A DNA stretch of 43,791 bases from Gammaproteobacteria bacterium. GTDB lineage: Bacteria; Pseudomonadota; Gammaproteobacteria; Steroidobacterales; Woeseiaceae. The DNA lies in NCBI GenBank assembly GCA_029881055.1, contig JAOUNH010000003.1:1-43791 (forward strand). The letters are read 5' to 3'. The position numbers and the translations under genes are program-made. This document shows positions 19,137-29,568 of the stretch, one piece after another (the first letter of the stretch is position 1; each line of letters starts with the position of its first letter). Below the pieces are notes generated by a model, which did not search any database, was not told the origin of the DNA, and was given only the letters and a program-made list of their open reading frames with translations.

Positions 19137-19211
19137 TGGTGGGGCGTGAAGGATTTGAACCTTCGACCAGTCGGTTAAAAGCCGAATGCTCTACCACTGA
19201 GCTAACGCCCC
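19137..19211 (-). tRNA. tRNA-Lys (anticodon UUU), CCA encoded
   Basis: Reverse complement GGGGCGTTAGCTCAGTGGTAGAGCATTCGGCTTTTAACCGACTGGTCGAAGGTTCAAATCCTTCACGCCCCACCA; perfect acceptor and T stems, CTTTTAA anticodon loop. Confidence 0.96.
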
Positions 19212-19313
19212 ATCTGGGTGCAGGTGGCGAGAATGCCAACCGAATGCCGGCGGCATGATACCCGATCACCGCTAAATTACAAAACGCCTTTTTCCGGTGC
19301 TTAATGAGGACCC

Positions 19314-20096
19314 TTAAACGCCCTCTTCCTGCATACGCTCCAGGCGTTGGCCTGCAAGACGGGCTGCCGTTGTTTCCGGGTATTCGGTTTGCACACGTGT
19401 CAAAGACGCGCGAGCAGAATCCCACTGCTTCAATTCGTAGTAGCAATAGCCCATCTTCAGAAGCGCATCGGGCACCTTCCGGGAATCGGCGTATTTGCTG
19501 ATAACGGCTTCGAATTCTTTGAGCGCAGTCTGGAACTGCGTCGTCACATAGTGCGTCTCGGCCAGCCAGTATTGGGCATTGTCAGCGCGTTCGCTCTCCG
19601 GAAAAGCGACCAGGAACTGCTGAAACGCAGCAGCGGCCGGCTCGTAACGTTCCGCTTTCAGCAGTTCCAGCGCTGCCTGGTAGTTATCGCGATCAGAACC
19701 GTTCGGTACCGGCAGCTGGCCGGCGGGCAAAGCGCCACCGTCCATCACGTTGACGACTTTTCTTTGCTCTTTGATTGCCGTTTCCAGCTGTTGGATGCGG
19801 GTATCGAGATCGAGATACAACTGTCGCTGCCGCTCTGCTGTCGTTTCAGCGCCGTGCTCCAGCTCCTCAAGACGACCCTGCAACTCGTCACTGTCACGTT
19901 CGATCGCGGTGACCTGCTGCGTGAGATTGACGAGACTTTGATTCTGTACCACCCGTTCAATGGTCTGCAGCCGATCTTCGAGCTCAGTCAGCCTGATCAG
20001 CACCGGGTCTTCTTCGGGCGGCACGGGCATCAGGGCACAGCCGCCGAAGACCAGCGTGGCCACCAGGGGCCACGCTGTCTGTTTCATCTTCGCCAT
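19314..20096 (-). CDS. cpoB: Tol-Pal system TPR protein CpoB/YbgF
   Basis: Coiled-coil N-terminus, TPR C-terminus (DNYQAALELLKAERYEPAAAAFQQFLVAFPESERADNAQYWLAETHY); downstream of pal. Confidence 0.93.
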   Translation of the reverse strand: MAKMKQTAWPLVATLVFGGCALMPVPPEEDPVLIRLTELEDRLQTIERVVQNQSLVNLTQQVTAIERDSDELQGRLEELEHGAETTAERQRQLYLDLDTRIQQLETAIKEQRKVVNVMDGGALPAGQLPVPNGSDRDNYQAALELLKAERYEPAAAAFQQFLVAFPESERADNAQYWLAETHYVTTQFQTALKEFEAVISKYADSRKVPDALLKMGYCYYELKQWDSARASLTRVQTEYPETTAARLAGQRLERMQEEGV

Positions 20097-20106
20097 CGAA
20101 AACCTG

Positions 20107-20625
20107 TTAATTGGTGTACGTGATTTCGACACGACGGTTTTGCGCGTAGTCACTTTCGGAATTGCCGAAAGCTACAGGACGCTCTTCACCAAAGCTCACG
20201 GTCTGGATCTGTGACGCGCTCACGCCCTGAATCATCAATAACTGGCGTACCGCCTGCGAACGACGCTCGGCGAGGCCAATGTTGTATTCACGGGAGCCGC
20301 GCTCGTCTGCATGGCCTTCCAGGCGAACGTTCTTGAACGTATCCTGATTGAGCGCGATCGCATGTGCGGCAACGAGCTCCTGGTCCTGCATACGGACTTC
20401 AGACGAATCGAACTCGAAATAGATTACGGTGCCAAGTGTCTCGTCCATCGAGTTGTCGGGGATTTCCTCGCCACCGCCCCGCCCATAGATGCCACCGCCG
20501 GAGGTGTCAGCGCCACTGCCACCGTAAGTCGTGTCGACCGGTTCCGGGTTTTCTACCGGGGTTTGCTTGCAGCCGGCCAGGAAAAGACCAAGCACGGCGA
20601 TAGCGAAAAGTTTTGTGTAGGACAT
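20107..20625 (-). CDS. pal: peptidoglycan-associated lipoprotein Pal
   Basis: Lipobox LFLAGC; OmpA-like IYFEFDSSEV...LEGHADERGSREYNIGLAERRSQAV. Confidence 0.96.
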   Translation of the reverse strand: MSYTKLFAIAVLGLFLAGCKQTPVENPEPVDTTYGGSGADTSGGGIYGRGGGEEIPDNSMDETLGTVIYFEFDSSEVRMQDQELVAAHAIALNQDTFKNVRLEGHADERGSREYNIGLAERRSQAVRQLLMIQGVSASQIQTVSFGEERPVAFGNSESDYAQNRRVEITYTN

Positions 20626-20674
20626 AATTGAACCTTTAAGAAAAAAATAATTAAAAATCAATAAGTAATGAATG

Positions 20675-20687
20675 ATACTTCAAGTAT
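20675..20687. repeat. perfect inverted repeat ATACTT-C-AAGTAT in the AT-rich tolB-pal spacer
   Basis: Direct reading; 6-bp arms, 1-nt centre. Confidence 0.6.
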
Positions 20688-20695
20688 ATTCACCA

Positions 20696-22003
20696 CTAAA
20701 ACCTTGGGAACGGCGACCAGACCGGCTCGCGTACATCTCCCTTACCTGACGCCAATTTCTGCCGTATCAGGCCGTCGGCCGACACGGTCTCCAATACGCC
20801 ATCACCACCTTGTCGAGTCGCGTAAATCAGGCTGTCGCTATTCGGCGCGAAGCTGGGACTTTCGTCCTGGCGGCCCGTCGATAGCACCAGCAGATCCTTG
20901 CGTTCGATATTCATTACCGCAATGCGGAAATTTCCCCGGTCATTGTGCACCACCGCCAGTCGGGTGCCGTCCGGTGACAATCGCGGCCGCGCATTATAAC
21001 TCCCTTCGAACGTAATTCGCTCAGGAGTTCCACCATTAGCTGAAATTCTGTACACCTGCGGCCCGCCGCTGCGATCCGACGTGAAATAGATGAATTTGCC
21101 GTCCGGCGACCAGCTTCCTTCCGTATCAATGGCGCGATGCGTCGTCAACCGTGTCGACTGGCGCGAATTGATGTCGAGCACGTAAATATCCGGATTGCCG
21201 TCCACACCGCCCAGGGTGATCACGAGCTTGCGACCGTCGGGTGAAAATGAGGGTGCGCCATTGATTCCGGGCTTGTTCGATACCTGGAAGCGGCTTCCCG
21301 TACGCAGGGTTTGTACGAAAATCGACGATCTTGCGCCCTCGAACGAGACGTAAGCCAGCTGCCGGCCGTCGGGCGACCAGGCCGGCGACATGATCGGATC
21401 CTTGCTTTCCATGATCTTGAATTCATTCTCGCCATCCTGATCGGCGACGATCAGCGAATAGAGTCGGTCCTTGCCCTGCTGCTCGGCGACGACATAGGCG
21501 ACCTGGGTTCCAAATACGCCCTTAATGCCGGTCAGCTTCTCGTAGATCATGTCGGCCGCGCGGTGGGCCGAGCTGCGCATGGTGCCGCGGCTCGCCGGCA
21601 TTCGAAAGCCCACGAGCTGCCGGCGGGTGAACGGATCAAACAGCTGGAATTGCAGGGTATAGGCGTTCTCGCCGGACTGAATGACCTTGCCCACGACCAC
21701 GGCCTCGACACCGAGGATAGTCCAGTCATCAAAATCGACATCGGCGCCGTCGGTCGGTTTCTGCAGCATGTCGTTCTCATTCGTCGGCGCAAATCGCCCG
21801 CTGCGCCGCAAATCGTTCTTGATGACCGTCGCGACATCGAGCGGTGCAGCCGGCGTACTGCCTTGCCAGCCAAACGGGACGACCGCCACGGGTGTTGGTT
21901 GGGCCACACCCTGCACATCGATGACCAGTTTCTGCGCGGCTGCACTGTCAGCCAATACAATAGTCAGCGCGAATACAAACAAAGTTCTTTTAAACACGTT
22001 CAC
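20696..22003 (-). CDS. tolB: Tol-Pal system beta-propeller protein TolB
   Basis: 435 aa; signal peptide; repeated SPDG(R/K) propeller motifs. Confidence 0.96.
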   Translation of the reverse strand: MNVFKRTLFVFALTIVLADSAAAQKLVIDVQGVAQPTPVAVVPFGWQGSTPAAPLDVATVIKNDLRRSGRFAPTNENDMLQKPTDGADVDFDDWTILGVEAVVVGKVIQSGENAYTLQFQLFDPFTRRQLVGFRMPASRGTMRSSAHRAADMIYEKLTGIKGVFGTQVAYVVAEQQGKDRLYSLIVADQDGENEFKIMESKDPIMSPAWSPDGRQLAYVSFEGARSSIFVQTLRTGSRFQVSNKPGINGAPSFSPDGRKLVITLGGVDGNPDIYVLDINSRQSTRLTTHRAIDTEGSWSPDGKFIYFTSDRSGGPQVYRISANGGTPERITFEGSYNARPRLSPDGTRLAVVHNDRGNFRIAVMNIERKDLLVLSTGRQDESPSFAPNSDSLIYATRQGGDGVLETVSADGLIRQKLASGKGDVREPVWSPFPRF

Positions 22004-22012
22004 CTCAATGGG

Positions 22013-22840
22013 TCAGTTTTGCTGTTCTGGCGTCAAGTTTAGCTCCAATAGCGGTCTAAACAGTTCCGGACTTGATGGCTCCGGCAATGGCGACGAACGT
22101 CGTATGGCCGCCTCAACGGACCTTTTCACGGCTTCGTCGCCGTTACAACTCAAAATGTTCACGCCGACAATCTCACCACCGGGAATCTGCCTGACACTGA
22201 CGACACAGCGCGTGTCCGAACCAGCGCTCGCCGGGACCGACCAGTTTCTGCGGATTCTTTGCGCAATGGCAAACTGGTAAGCCGCCATCGCGGGCGACGA
22301 ATTAGCCGCCAGCCGCTGCTGCTCATCCGTAATTTCCTGCTGCCGCTGCTCAGCTTCCAGTTCCTTGCGTATGCGCTCGTTTTCCTCGCGCTGGCGCTGT
22401 TCATCTTCCTTACGCTTGCGTTCCGCTTCCTCGCGCTCGCGTTCCTTCTTCGCTTCTTCGTCCTTCTTGCGCTGTGCTTCCTCGCGCTCTTTCTTGAGCC
22501 GCTCCGCTTCTTTCTGTTGCCGCAGCTTTTCCAGGCGCTCTTTCTCGATCAGAGCATCCTGGACACGCTTTTGCTCCTCGGCTTCAAACCGTAACTGCTC
22601 GCTGTTGTCAGGCTCAGGCTCGGGTTCCTGCACAACAGGTTCGGGCTCGGGTTCCGGCTCCTTCCTGACTACCGGCGGGGCGACTTTCGGAATCTCGGTG
22701 ACCAGCGTCGCCTGGATGGCCATCGGCGTAATCGGCACGTGCCGGGTGAAATTGACGGCAATGAGCATCGACGAAAACAGGGCGACGTGCAGTAGCACCG
22801 CCATGCTGATCGGAACGATAGTGTTGTCGCGCTGAACCAC
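22013..22840 (-). CDS. tolA: cell envelope integrity protein TolA
   Basis: 275 aa; N-terminal TM, long charged Lys/Glu/Arg helix, C-terminal TolA domain. Confidence 0.93.
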   Translation of the reverse strand: MVQRDNTIVPISMAVLLHVALFSSMLIAVNFTRHVPITPMAIQATLVTEIPKVAPPVVRKEPEPEPEPVVQEPEPEPDNSEQLRFEAEEQKRVQDALIEKERLEKLRQQKEAERLKKEREEAQRKKDEEAKKEREREEAERKRKEDEQRQREENERIRKELEAEQRQQEITDEQQRLAANSSPAMAAYQFAIAQRIRRNWSVPASAGSDTRCVVSVRQIPGGEIVGVNILSCNGDEAVKRSVEAAIRRSSPLPEPSSPELFRPLLELNLTPEQQN

Positions 22841-22848
22841 GTTTGGCC

Positions 22849-23292
22849 TTACTCGGGTATCGGGTAACTATCCAGGGGATCGGTTACGAAGCCTATGCTC
22901 TGGGCTCCACCCTGCTGCAGCAGCACCATGGCGCCGACCACATGTCCGTAGGGCACCGCACGATCCGCCTTGACCAAAATCGGAGTGTCAGGACGATTTC
23001 TGAGCACGGCGCCCACTCTCGCAACCACATCCTTGCCGGTCGTCGGTTCGTCTTCGTTGTCGCCAACGTTGATATACAGGTTACCCGTCGCATCGACGCT
23101 CAATACCAGTGGCTGGTGATTGGGCACCTCTTTGATGGGTTCGGAATTCGCCTTGGGTAAATCAACCTCAATGCCTTGCGTTAACAAGGGTGCTGTCACC
23201 ATGAAGATGACAAGCAAGACCAGCATCACGTCGATATAGGGCACGACGTTGATGTCGCCCATCAACTTTCGTTTTTGCAGTGGAGTGGCCAT
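22849..23292 (-). CDS. tolR: TolR (ExbD family)
   Basis: MATPLQKRKLMGDINVVPYIDVMLVLLVIFMVTAPL; internal start chosen within ORF 22849..23394. Confidence 0.95.
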   Translation of the reverse strand: MATPLQKRKLMGDINVVPYIDVMLVLLVIFMVTAPLLTQGIEVDLPKANSEPIKEVPNHQPLVLSVDATGNLYINVGDNEDEPTTGKDVVARVGAVLRNRPDTPILVKADRAVPYGHVVGAMVLLQQGGAQSIGFVTDPLDSYPIPE

Positions 23293-23293
23293 T

Positions 23294-23980
23294 TCAGCTC
23301 CCCAGTTTGGCACGCGCGTGGCGTTGCAGAATGCTCGAAAACTCCTCGCTGAAACCGTCGTAGCGGTATTCGAGCCGAACGACCTTATCGGCATAGCGGT
23401 TATAGCCGATGACCGCCGGTATGGCGGCGAACAAGCCCATCGCGGTCGCGATCAGCGCTTCAGCGATAGGCGGTGCCACCACGGCCAGCGTCGCCGATTG
23501 CACGTTGGCGAGACCCATGAAGGCACCCATGATCCCCCACACAGTGCCGAACAATCCGACGTACGGACTGGTCGATCCGATCGTCGCCAGCGTCGCCAGG
23601 CTTTGTTCGACCCGATCAACTTCGCGCATTTGGGCGACCCGCATCGCGCGACGGCATTCCTCGACGATTTTGTCGGCACTGCCGCCGCCTGCCTGCAGTG
23701 CGCGATTGAACTCGCGAAAACCGGCTTCGAAGATGCTGGCCATGCCAATGCTGCCGCCGGATGCGCGCGTTGCGCTTCGGTACAGCGTGTTGAGATCGCC
23801 GCCGGACCAGAACGCGGCTTCAAATTCATCCGATGCCTCGGTGGTGCGCCGCAGCAGGCGTCGCTTGGTAAATATGATGCTCCACGACACCACTGAAGCG
23901 GCCACGAGCAGCAACATGACGAGTTGCACGGGTATGCTGGCTTGAAAGAGCAAGCTGATGATTGACATATCGGCTGTCAT
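23294..23980 (-). CDS. tolQ: TolQ (ExbB/MotA family)
   Basis: 228 aa; LATIGSTSPYVGLFGTVWGIMGAF motif. Confidence 0.96.
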   Translation of the reverse strand: MTADMSIISLLFQASIPVQLVMLLLVAASVVSWSIIFTKRRLLRRTTEASDEFEAAFWSGGDLNTLYRSATRASGGSIGMASIFEAGFREFNRALQAGGGSADKIVEECRRAMRVAQMREVDRVEQSLATLATIGSTSPYVGLFGTVWGIMGAFMGLANVQSATLAVVAPPIAEALIATAMGLFAAIPAVIGYNRYADKVVRLEYRYDGFSEEFSSILQRHARAKLGS

Positions 23981-24393
23981 GAGGGGATTTCCTTAAGAAA
24001 GTCTTGCGGTATACGCTTCGGTCTCATTGTGTCAGCAGCCAGGTACGCGGCAGTTACGCCGCCCTGGATCAACAGCTCTCCGTCGCTGCTGCCACGATAA
24101 ATATTCTGTTCGATCTCAAATGTCGCCCGACTCAATTGGCTGAGTCCGGCGGTCACCACCAGGGTGTCGCCTAATCGGGCCGGGATGATAAATTTTGCAT
24201 GCGCTTCTGTCACGACTAGTATGCGATTGTCTTCTTTCATCATCGTGACGTGATCGACGCCCATGGCTTCCAGCCATTCGGTCCTGGCTCGTTCCATGAA
24301 GCGAAAATAGTTCGCGTAATAGACCACACCCTGCGCGTCGGTATCTTCATAGTAAACGCGCACTTGCAGTTCGAAGGGTTTAAGACTCATCAC
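23977..24393 (-). CDS. ybgC: Tol-Pal-associated acyl-CoA thioesterase YbgC
   Basis: 138 aa hotdog protein; RVYYEDTDAQGVVYYANYFRFMERARTEWLE. Confidence 0.95.
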   Translation of the reverse strand: MMSLKPFELQVRVYYEDTDAQGVVYYANYFRFMERARTEWLEAMGVDHVTMMKEDNRILVVTEAHAKFIIPARLGDTLVVTAGLSQLSRATFEIEQNIYRGSSDGELLIQGGVTAAYLAADTMRPKRIPQDFLKEIPS

Positions 24394-24396
24394 AAA

Positions 24397-25449
24397 TCAC
24401 AACGGTTCATTGTCGAAAGGCAATTCTTCGGTCGCCGACGATGTCGGCGGTTTCAGACCGAAATGCAGATAGGCGTTGCGGGTCGCGACCCGCCCACGAG
24501 CCGTACGCATCATGAATCCCTGCTGGATCAAATACGGCTCCAGCACATCCTCGATCGTGCCGCGTTCCTCGCCGATGGCCGCCGCGATGCTCTCGATGCC
24601 GACGGGACCCCCGTCGAATTTTTCAATGATAGTCTGGAGCAGGCGCCGATCGAGTGCATCGAAGCCGTTGGGATCTACCCGCAATATGTCCATCGCATCC
24701 TTCGCTACGGCTCCCGTCACCACGCCATCGCCCTTTACTTCTGCAAAGTCCCGAACCCTGCGCAACAGTCGGTTCGCAATACGCGGCGTACCGCGCGACC
24801 GGGTCGCGATTGCCCGCGCTCCCTCGTCATCTATAGGTAGATTCAGGATTCCGGCGGATCGTCGCGTAATTCCCTCAAGATCTTCCGATGAGTAAAATTC
24901 GAGTCGCTGCACGATGCCGAAACGGTCGCGCAACGGCGAGGTCAAGAGACCGGCGCGCGTGGTCGCGCCGACCAGCGTGAACGGTGGCAAATCCAGTTTG
25001 ATCGAACGCGCGGCAGGTCCTTCGCCGATCATGATGTCGAGTTGAAAATCCTCCAGCGCCGGATACAGCACTTCCTCGACAATCGGACTTAGGCGATGTA
25101 TTTCGTCCACGAACAGCACGTCATTGGGTTCGAGGTTCGTCAATATCGCCGCCAGGTCACCCGGGCGCTCGAGCACAGGGCCGGAGGTCTGGCGCAAGCC
25201 AACGCCCATTTCATTGGCGACGATATGCGCCAGCGTCGTTTTGCCGAGTCCGGGTGGCCCAAATATCAGGACGTGATCCAGCGCTTCGCCACGCCGGCGC
25301 GCCGCCTCGATGAAGACACTCATCTGCTGGTTTACGCTGGGCTGGCCGTGATAGTCCTTAAGTGTTTTCGGACGAATGGCCCGATCAAAGGCTTTGTCCT
25401 CACTCACCGCGACTGCGCTGGTCAGGCGATCGTGTTCTACGTTACTCAC
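24397..25449 (-). CDS. ruvB: Holliday junction branch migration helicase RuvB
   Basis: 350 aa; [61 protein letters not shown]. Confidence 0.98.
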   Translation of the reverse strand: MSNVEHDRLTSAVAVSEDKAFDRAIRPKTLKDYHGQPSVNQQMSVFIEAARRRGEALDHVLIFGPPGLGKTTLAHIVANEMGVGLRQTSGPVLERPGDLAAILTNLEPNDVLFVDEIHRLSPIVEEVLYPALEDFQLDIMIGEGPAARSIKLDLPPFTLVGATTRAGLLTSPLRDRFGIVQRLEFYSSEDLEGITRRSAGILNLPIDDEGARAIATRSRGTPRIANRLLRRVRDFAEVKGDGVVTGAVAKDAMDILRVDPNGFDALDRRLLQTIIEKFDGGPVGIESIAAAIGEERGTIEDVLEPYLIQQGFMMRTARGRVATRNAYLHFGLKPPTSSATEELPFDNEPL

Positions 25450-26039
25450 TAAGTCGCCGCCTGTCGCAACGCCAGCCGGATGATGTCTTCAGCCGACTTG
25501 TCTTCAATATCGAGTTTCGCGATCAGGTTGTTCACTTCTTTCGGCTTGTAGCCCAGCGATACCAGGGCGTCGACAGCCTCGTTTCGTGCATTGGCCTCCA
25601 GCGTCAGCGGCGCCGCCCGGCCGCCCCCGGGAGCCGCGGCATCAATGCGATCGCGCATTTCGATGATCAGGCGCTCCGCCGTCTTCTTACCAACTCCGGG
25701 AATCTTGGACAGCGTCGTTGCGTCTTCGAATTCGACACAGCGCCGAAAATCGTTGGTCGTCATCGCTGACAGGATGCCCAGTGCGAGCTTCGCGCCCACG
25801 CGGTTTACTTTCAGTAAAGTACGAAACATCAGCCGTTCGTCCTCACTCGAGAAACCGTACAGGATCTGCGCATCCTCGCGCACGAGGAGATGCGTGTAGA
25901 GAAACAAATCCGCGCCTGGCGCTGGCAAGTCAAGGAAGGTGGAAAGCGGCGTTTCCAGCTCATATCCGACACCACCGCACTCAATCACAACCTGTGGCGC
26001 CTGCTTGGCGATGATGCGGCCACGCAATGAACCTATCAT
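25449..26039 (-). CDS. ruvA: Holliday junction branch migration protein RuvA
   Basis: [43 protein letters not shown]; internal start chosen within ORF 25449..26105. Confidence 0.97.
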   Translation of the reverse strand: MIGSLRGRIIAKQAPQVVIECGGVGYELETPLSTFLDLPAPGADLFLYTHLLVREDAQILYGFSSEDERLMFRTLLKVNRVGAKLALGILSAMTTNDFRRCVEFEDATTLSKIPGVGKKTAERLIIEMRDRIDAAAPGGGRAAPLTLEANARNEAVDALVSLGYKPKEVNNLIAKLDIEDKSAEDIIRLALRQAAT

Positions 26040-26566
26040 CGGGAACTCGCAATGGCCTTGCCGTTGCCGAGCTGAACCTGGATGCGCCACTGGTGGCCGT
26101 GGCAAAGAGCCGCCGCCAGGGCGTCGGCAGCATCCGGCGCCGGCACGCCATCGAGCTTCAGGATCGAAACCACCATGTGTTGGACCTGCTCCTTCGTGGC
26201 CGCGCCGGTACCGACGATCGCCTGCTTGATTTCACGTGGCGCGTATTCGTGGATCTCGATGCCATGCGCGAAGGTTGCGCAGATCGCCGCCGAGCGGGCG
26301 TGGCCGAGTTTCAGCGCGCTGCTGGCGTTCTTGTGCATGAACACGCTTTCGACAGCAACCAGGTCCGGGTGAAACTGATCAACGATGCCGCCGACAGACA
26401 GGAATATCTGCCGCAATCGGTCGGCGAAAGCACCTTCGATGCTTTTAACGGTACCGCTGGCGACATACACCGCCTGGTCCCCGTCAAAATCAACTACGCC
26501 AAAACCCGTCAGGCGGGAGCCTGGATCGATTCCGAGGATACGTCGTTTACTGGTCAACTGGTGCAC
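26036..26566 (-). CDS. ruvC: Holliday junction resolvase RuvC
   Basis: 176 aa; ILGIDPGSRLTGFGVVD, AVESVFMHKNASSALKLGHARSAA, DAADALAAALCH. Confidence 0.97.
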   Translation of the reverse strand: MHQLTSKRRILGIDPGSRLTGFGVVDFDGDQAVYVASGTVKSIEGAFADRLRQIFLSVGGIVDQFHPDLVAVESVFMHKNASSALKLGHARSAAICATFAHGIEIHEYAPREIKQAIVGTGAATKEQVQHMVVSILKLDGVPAPDAADALAAALCHGHQWRIQVQLGNGKAIASSR

Positions 26567-27315
26567 TAGGCCTCGAGTTCTGCCAGAACCGTTTCGCTGA
26601 TATCAGCGTTACTGTAAACCTCCTGGACGTCGTCCAGGTCCTCAAGCACTTCGAGCATTTTGATCATAGATCCGGCTTCGTTCACACCCAGCTCCGCACT
26701 GGTCGATGCGCGCATCGTTATCTCGGCGCTATCGGCGGCCAGACCTGCCGCAATCATCCTGTCGCGGACGCGCTCGAATTCGCCTGGTGAGGTCAGAACT
26801 TCAATTGAACCGTCCTTGTCCGTAATGACATCTTCAGCGCCGGCCTCGAGCGCAGCCTCCAGAATGGCGTTTTCGTCGCTGCTCGCCGGGAACAGCAATT
26901 GCCCAACCTGGTTGAACAAATAGTTCACCGAGCCGTCAGCTCCGAGGTTGCCGCCGTACTTGCTGAATGCGTGGCGAACTTCCGCCACGGTTCGATTGCG
27001 GTTATCCGTCAGGCAATCGACCATGACAGCGGTACCGCCGGGCCCGTAGCCTTCGTAGCGGATTTCCTGGTAGTCAGCGCCATCGATCTCGCCGGCACCA
27101 CGCTTGACGGCCCTTTCGATATTGTCCTTCGGCATACTCTGGGCCTTGGCCTTATCGACCGCCAAACGGAGCCTCGGGTTCGACAATAGATCGCTGCCGC
27201 CCATTTTGGCGGCCACGGTGATCTCGCGAATGAGCTTGGTGAAGATCTTGCCGCGCTTTTTGTCCTGGGCGCCCTTGCGGTGCTGGATATTCGCCCATTT
27301 ACTGTGTCCTGCCAT
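26566..27315 (-). CDS. yebC: YebC/PmpR family transcriptional/translational regulator
   Basis: 249 aa; [32 protein letters not shown]. Confidence 0.96.
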   Translation of the reverse strand: MAGHSKWANIQHRKGAQDKKRGKIFTKLIREITVAAKMGGSDLLSNPRLRLAVDKAKAQSMPKDNIERAVKRGAGEIDGADYQEIRYEGYGPGGTAVMVDCLTDNRNRTVAEVRHAFSKYGGNLGADGSVNYLFNQVGQLLFPASSDENAILEAALEAGAEDVITDKDGSIEVLTSPGEFERVRDRMIAAGLAADSAEITMRASTSAELGVNEAGSMIKMLEVLEDLDDVQEVYSNADISETVLAELEA

Positions 27316-27425
27316 GATGTCCTGTTTTTGCTATGCCCAAGTACGACTCCGACCAGACAGGCTGGTCGAAACTGCGCGTATGATAACGGGTATTGAGCGA
27401 ACAGGCACACACGAGAATTTCGACG

Positions 27426-29555
27426 ATGTCGGCGAGTGACGGGGAAAATCAGCACGATTCAAGCGCGGTGGACAACAGCATCGCCGAGGTTCGAACGTAT
27501 CTCGCTGCTTTGCCTCTATCGGAGGGTCTTGCGGCCGCAATTTCGGAAGGCGAGAAGATAGCCGCCATCATTGAGCCACTGGGCCTGCCGCCCGGAATCG
27601 TCGCTGCCGTGCACGCATACCCGTTGTTTCGCGAAAAATATATTGTCGAAAAAGACTTACAAAACAATCCTTTTAGTGATATTTCTCGATTTGTTCTAGG
27701 TCTGGAACAGCTTAACCAGTTCTCACTGCCCGAGAACTGGCAACCGGGGGAAGCGCTCGCACAGCAGCAATCCGAGGCGCTGCGCAAAATGTTGCTGGCA
27801 GTCGTCTCCGATGTGCGCCTCGTGCTCGTCCGGCTTGCTGAACAGTTGTACCGACTGCGGGCTGCCAAGGACGCACCGTCCAAGGTCAAGACTTCCCTGG
27901 CGCTCGAAACGCGCGAAATCTACGCAGCCCTCGCCAACCGCCTCGGTGTCTGGCAACTGAAATGGGAACTTGAGGATCTCGCTTTTCGCTACGACGATCC
28001 GGACACTTACCTGGCGATCGCGAAAGCGCTCAACGAGAAGCGCAACGAGCGGGAAGGGTTTATCGCGAATGTGGTCGAGGAGCTTCGCGGCGAGATGCAG
28101 AAAAACGGTATCGACGCCGACATCTCCGGCCGTCCCAAGCACATCTACAGCATTTATCGAAAAATGCAGCGCAAGGATCGTGGCCTGGAGTCACTGCATG
28201 ACATCCGGGCAGTGCGCATCCTCGTTTCGAACGTCAATGAATGCTACGAGGCACTGGGCATTGTCCACAGCCTCTGGCCCTACATACCCGGGGAGTTCGA
28301 TGACTACATCGCGAATCCCAAGGAAAACGACTACCGCTCCCTGCATACGGCCGTGATCGGCCCACAGGGCAAAACCGTTGAGATCCAGATTCGCACTCAC
28401 GAGATGCACAATCATGCGGAACTCGGTGTCGCGGCGCACTGGCGCTATAAGGAAGGCGGAGCGGCGCCCGCTGCGTTCGACCAGAAAATCCGTTTCCTGC
28501 GACAACTGCTCGAACCCACGGAGGACGGCGTCGACCTGCTCGACCAGATCCGTGACGATTTCTTTGAAGACCGGGTTTATGCCATCAGTCCCAAAGGAGA
28601 TGTGGTCGAGCTTCCGGCGGGTGCAACGCCGCTCGACTTTGCCTATTACGTGCACACGCAGGTCGGGCATCGCTGCCGTGGCGCAAAGATCAACGGGCGT
28701 ATCGTGCCCCTCACCTACCACCTGCAGAACGGTGACCAGGTCGAAATCATTACAGGCAAGCAGGCACACCCGAGCCGGGACTGGCTGAGCCCGAAACTCG
28801 GCTATCTCGCCGGGTCCCGCTCACGCGCGAAAGTTCGCAACTGGTTTCGCGCCCAGGATCGCGACCAGCACTTGCGCCAGGGACGCGAAATACTTGATCG
28901 GGAATTGGTCAGGCTATCGATTAAAGATGTCTCGACGGACGACATCGCAAAGCGGCTCAAGCACAAGGACACCGAGGGACTTTGCGTCGCTCTCGGTGCG
29001 GGCGATCTGACCTCGGCGTCGATTGCTACAGCAGTGCAATATCTGCGCGGGACTGACCCGCAGTCCCTGAAGTCACGAACTCCGACGAAACGTCCGGAGT
29101 CCAAACCGAACTCGGTCGGCGTCGCCGGCATAGGTGACCTGCTGTGCAATTTCGCGCGTTGTTGCCGTCCGGTACCGCCGGAGCGCATCGTTGGCTATAT
29201 CACCCAGGGCCGCGGCGTCAGCATTCATCGGCAGGACTGCGGCAATTTTCTCGGGCTAAAAGCACGCAGTCCCGAACGCGTACTTGAGACTGACTGGGGC
29301 GAATCCGACCAGGGCTCCTACCCGGTGGATCTCACTCTGCATGCTTTCGATCGCAATGGACTCATTCGGGACATCACGAGCGTGCTCGCCGATGAAGGCG
29401 CGAACGTCCTCAGCCTCAATACGCATACAGACAAAAAATCCCTGCAGGTGATGATGTCACTCAGCCTGGAGATCAAGGACCTGCCGACCTTAAGCACCGC
29501 GATCAATCGCCTCGAGCAAGTACCCAACGTCGTGTCGGTCAGGCGCAAGGCCTGA
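27426..29555 (+). CDS. relA: RelA-type (p)ppGpp synthetase with degenerate hydrolase domain
   Basis: GRPKHIYSIYRKMQRKD, NPKENDYRSLHTAVIGPQGKTVEIQIRT, TGS and ACT domains; the HD region reads LVRLAEQLYRLR instead of KLADRLHN; start chosen within ORF 27393..29555. Confidence 0.93.
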   Translation: MSASDGENQHDSSAVDNSIAEVRTYLAALPLSEGLAAAISEGEKIAAIIEPLGLPPGIVAAVHAYPLFREKYIVEKDLQNNPFSDISRFVLGLEQLNQFSLPENWQPGEALAQQQSEALRKMLLAVVSDVRLVLVRLAEQLYRLRAAKDAPSKVKTSLALETREIYAALANRLGVWQLKWELEDLAFRYDDPDTYLAIAKALNEKRNEREGFIANVVEELRGEMQKNGIDADISGRPKHIYSIYRKMQRKDRGLESLHDIRAVRILVSNVNECYEALGIVHSLWPYIPGEFDDYIANPKENDYRSLHTAVIGPQGKTVEIQIRTHEMHNHAELGVAAHWRYKEGGAAPAAFDQKIRFLRQLLEPTEDGVDLLDQIRDDFFEDRVYAISPKGDVVELPAGATPLDFAYYVHTQVGHRCRGAKINGRIVPLTYHLQNGDQVEIITGKQAHPSRDWLSPKLGYLAGSRSRAKVRNWFRAQDRDQHLRQGREILDRELVRLSIKDVSTDDIAKRLKHKDTEGLCVALGAGDLTSASIATAVQYLRGTDPQSLKSRTPTKRPESKPNSVGVAGIGDLLCNFARCCRPVPPERIVGYITQGRGVSIHRQDCGNFLGLKARSPERVLETDWGESDQGSYPVDLTLHAFDRNGLIRDITSVLADEGANVLSLNTHTDKKSLQVMMSLSLEIKDLPTLSTAINRLEQVPNVVSVRRKA

Positions 29556-29568
29556 CCGACGAACGACC

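Noticed and set aside
22159-22835. Low-complexity Ser/Arg and Leu/Phe-rich ORFs opposite tolA
   Set aside because: Generated by the repetitive Glu/Lys/Arg codons of TolA on the other strand.
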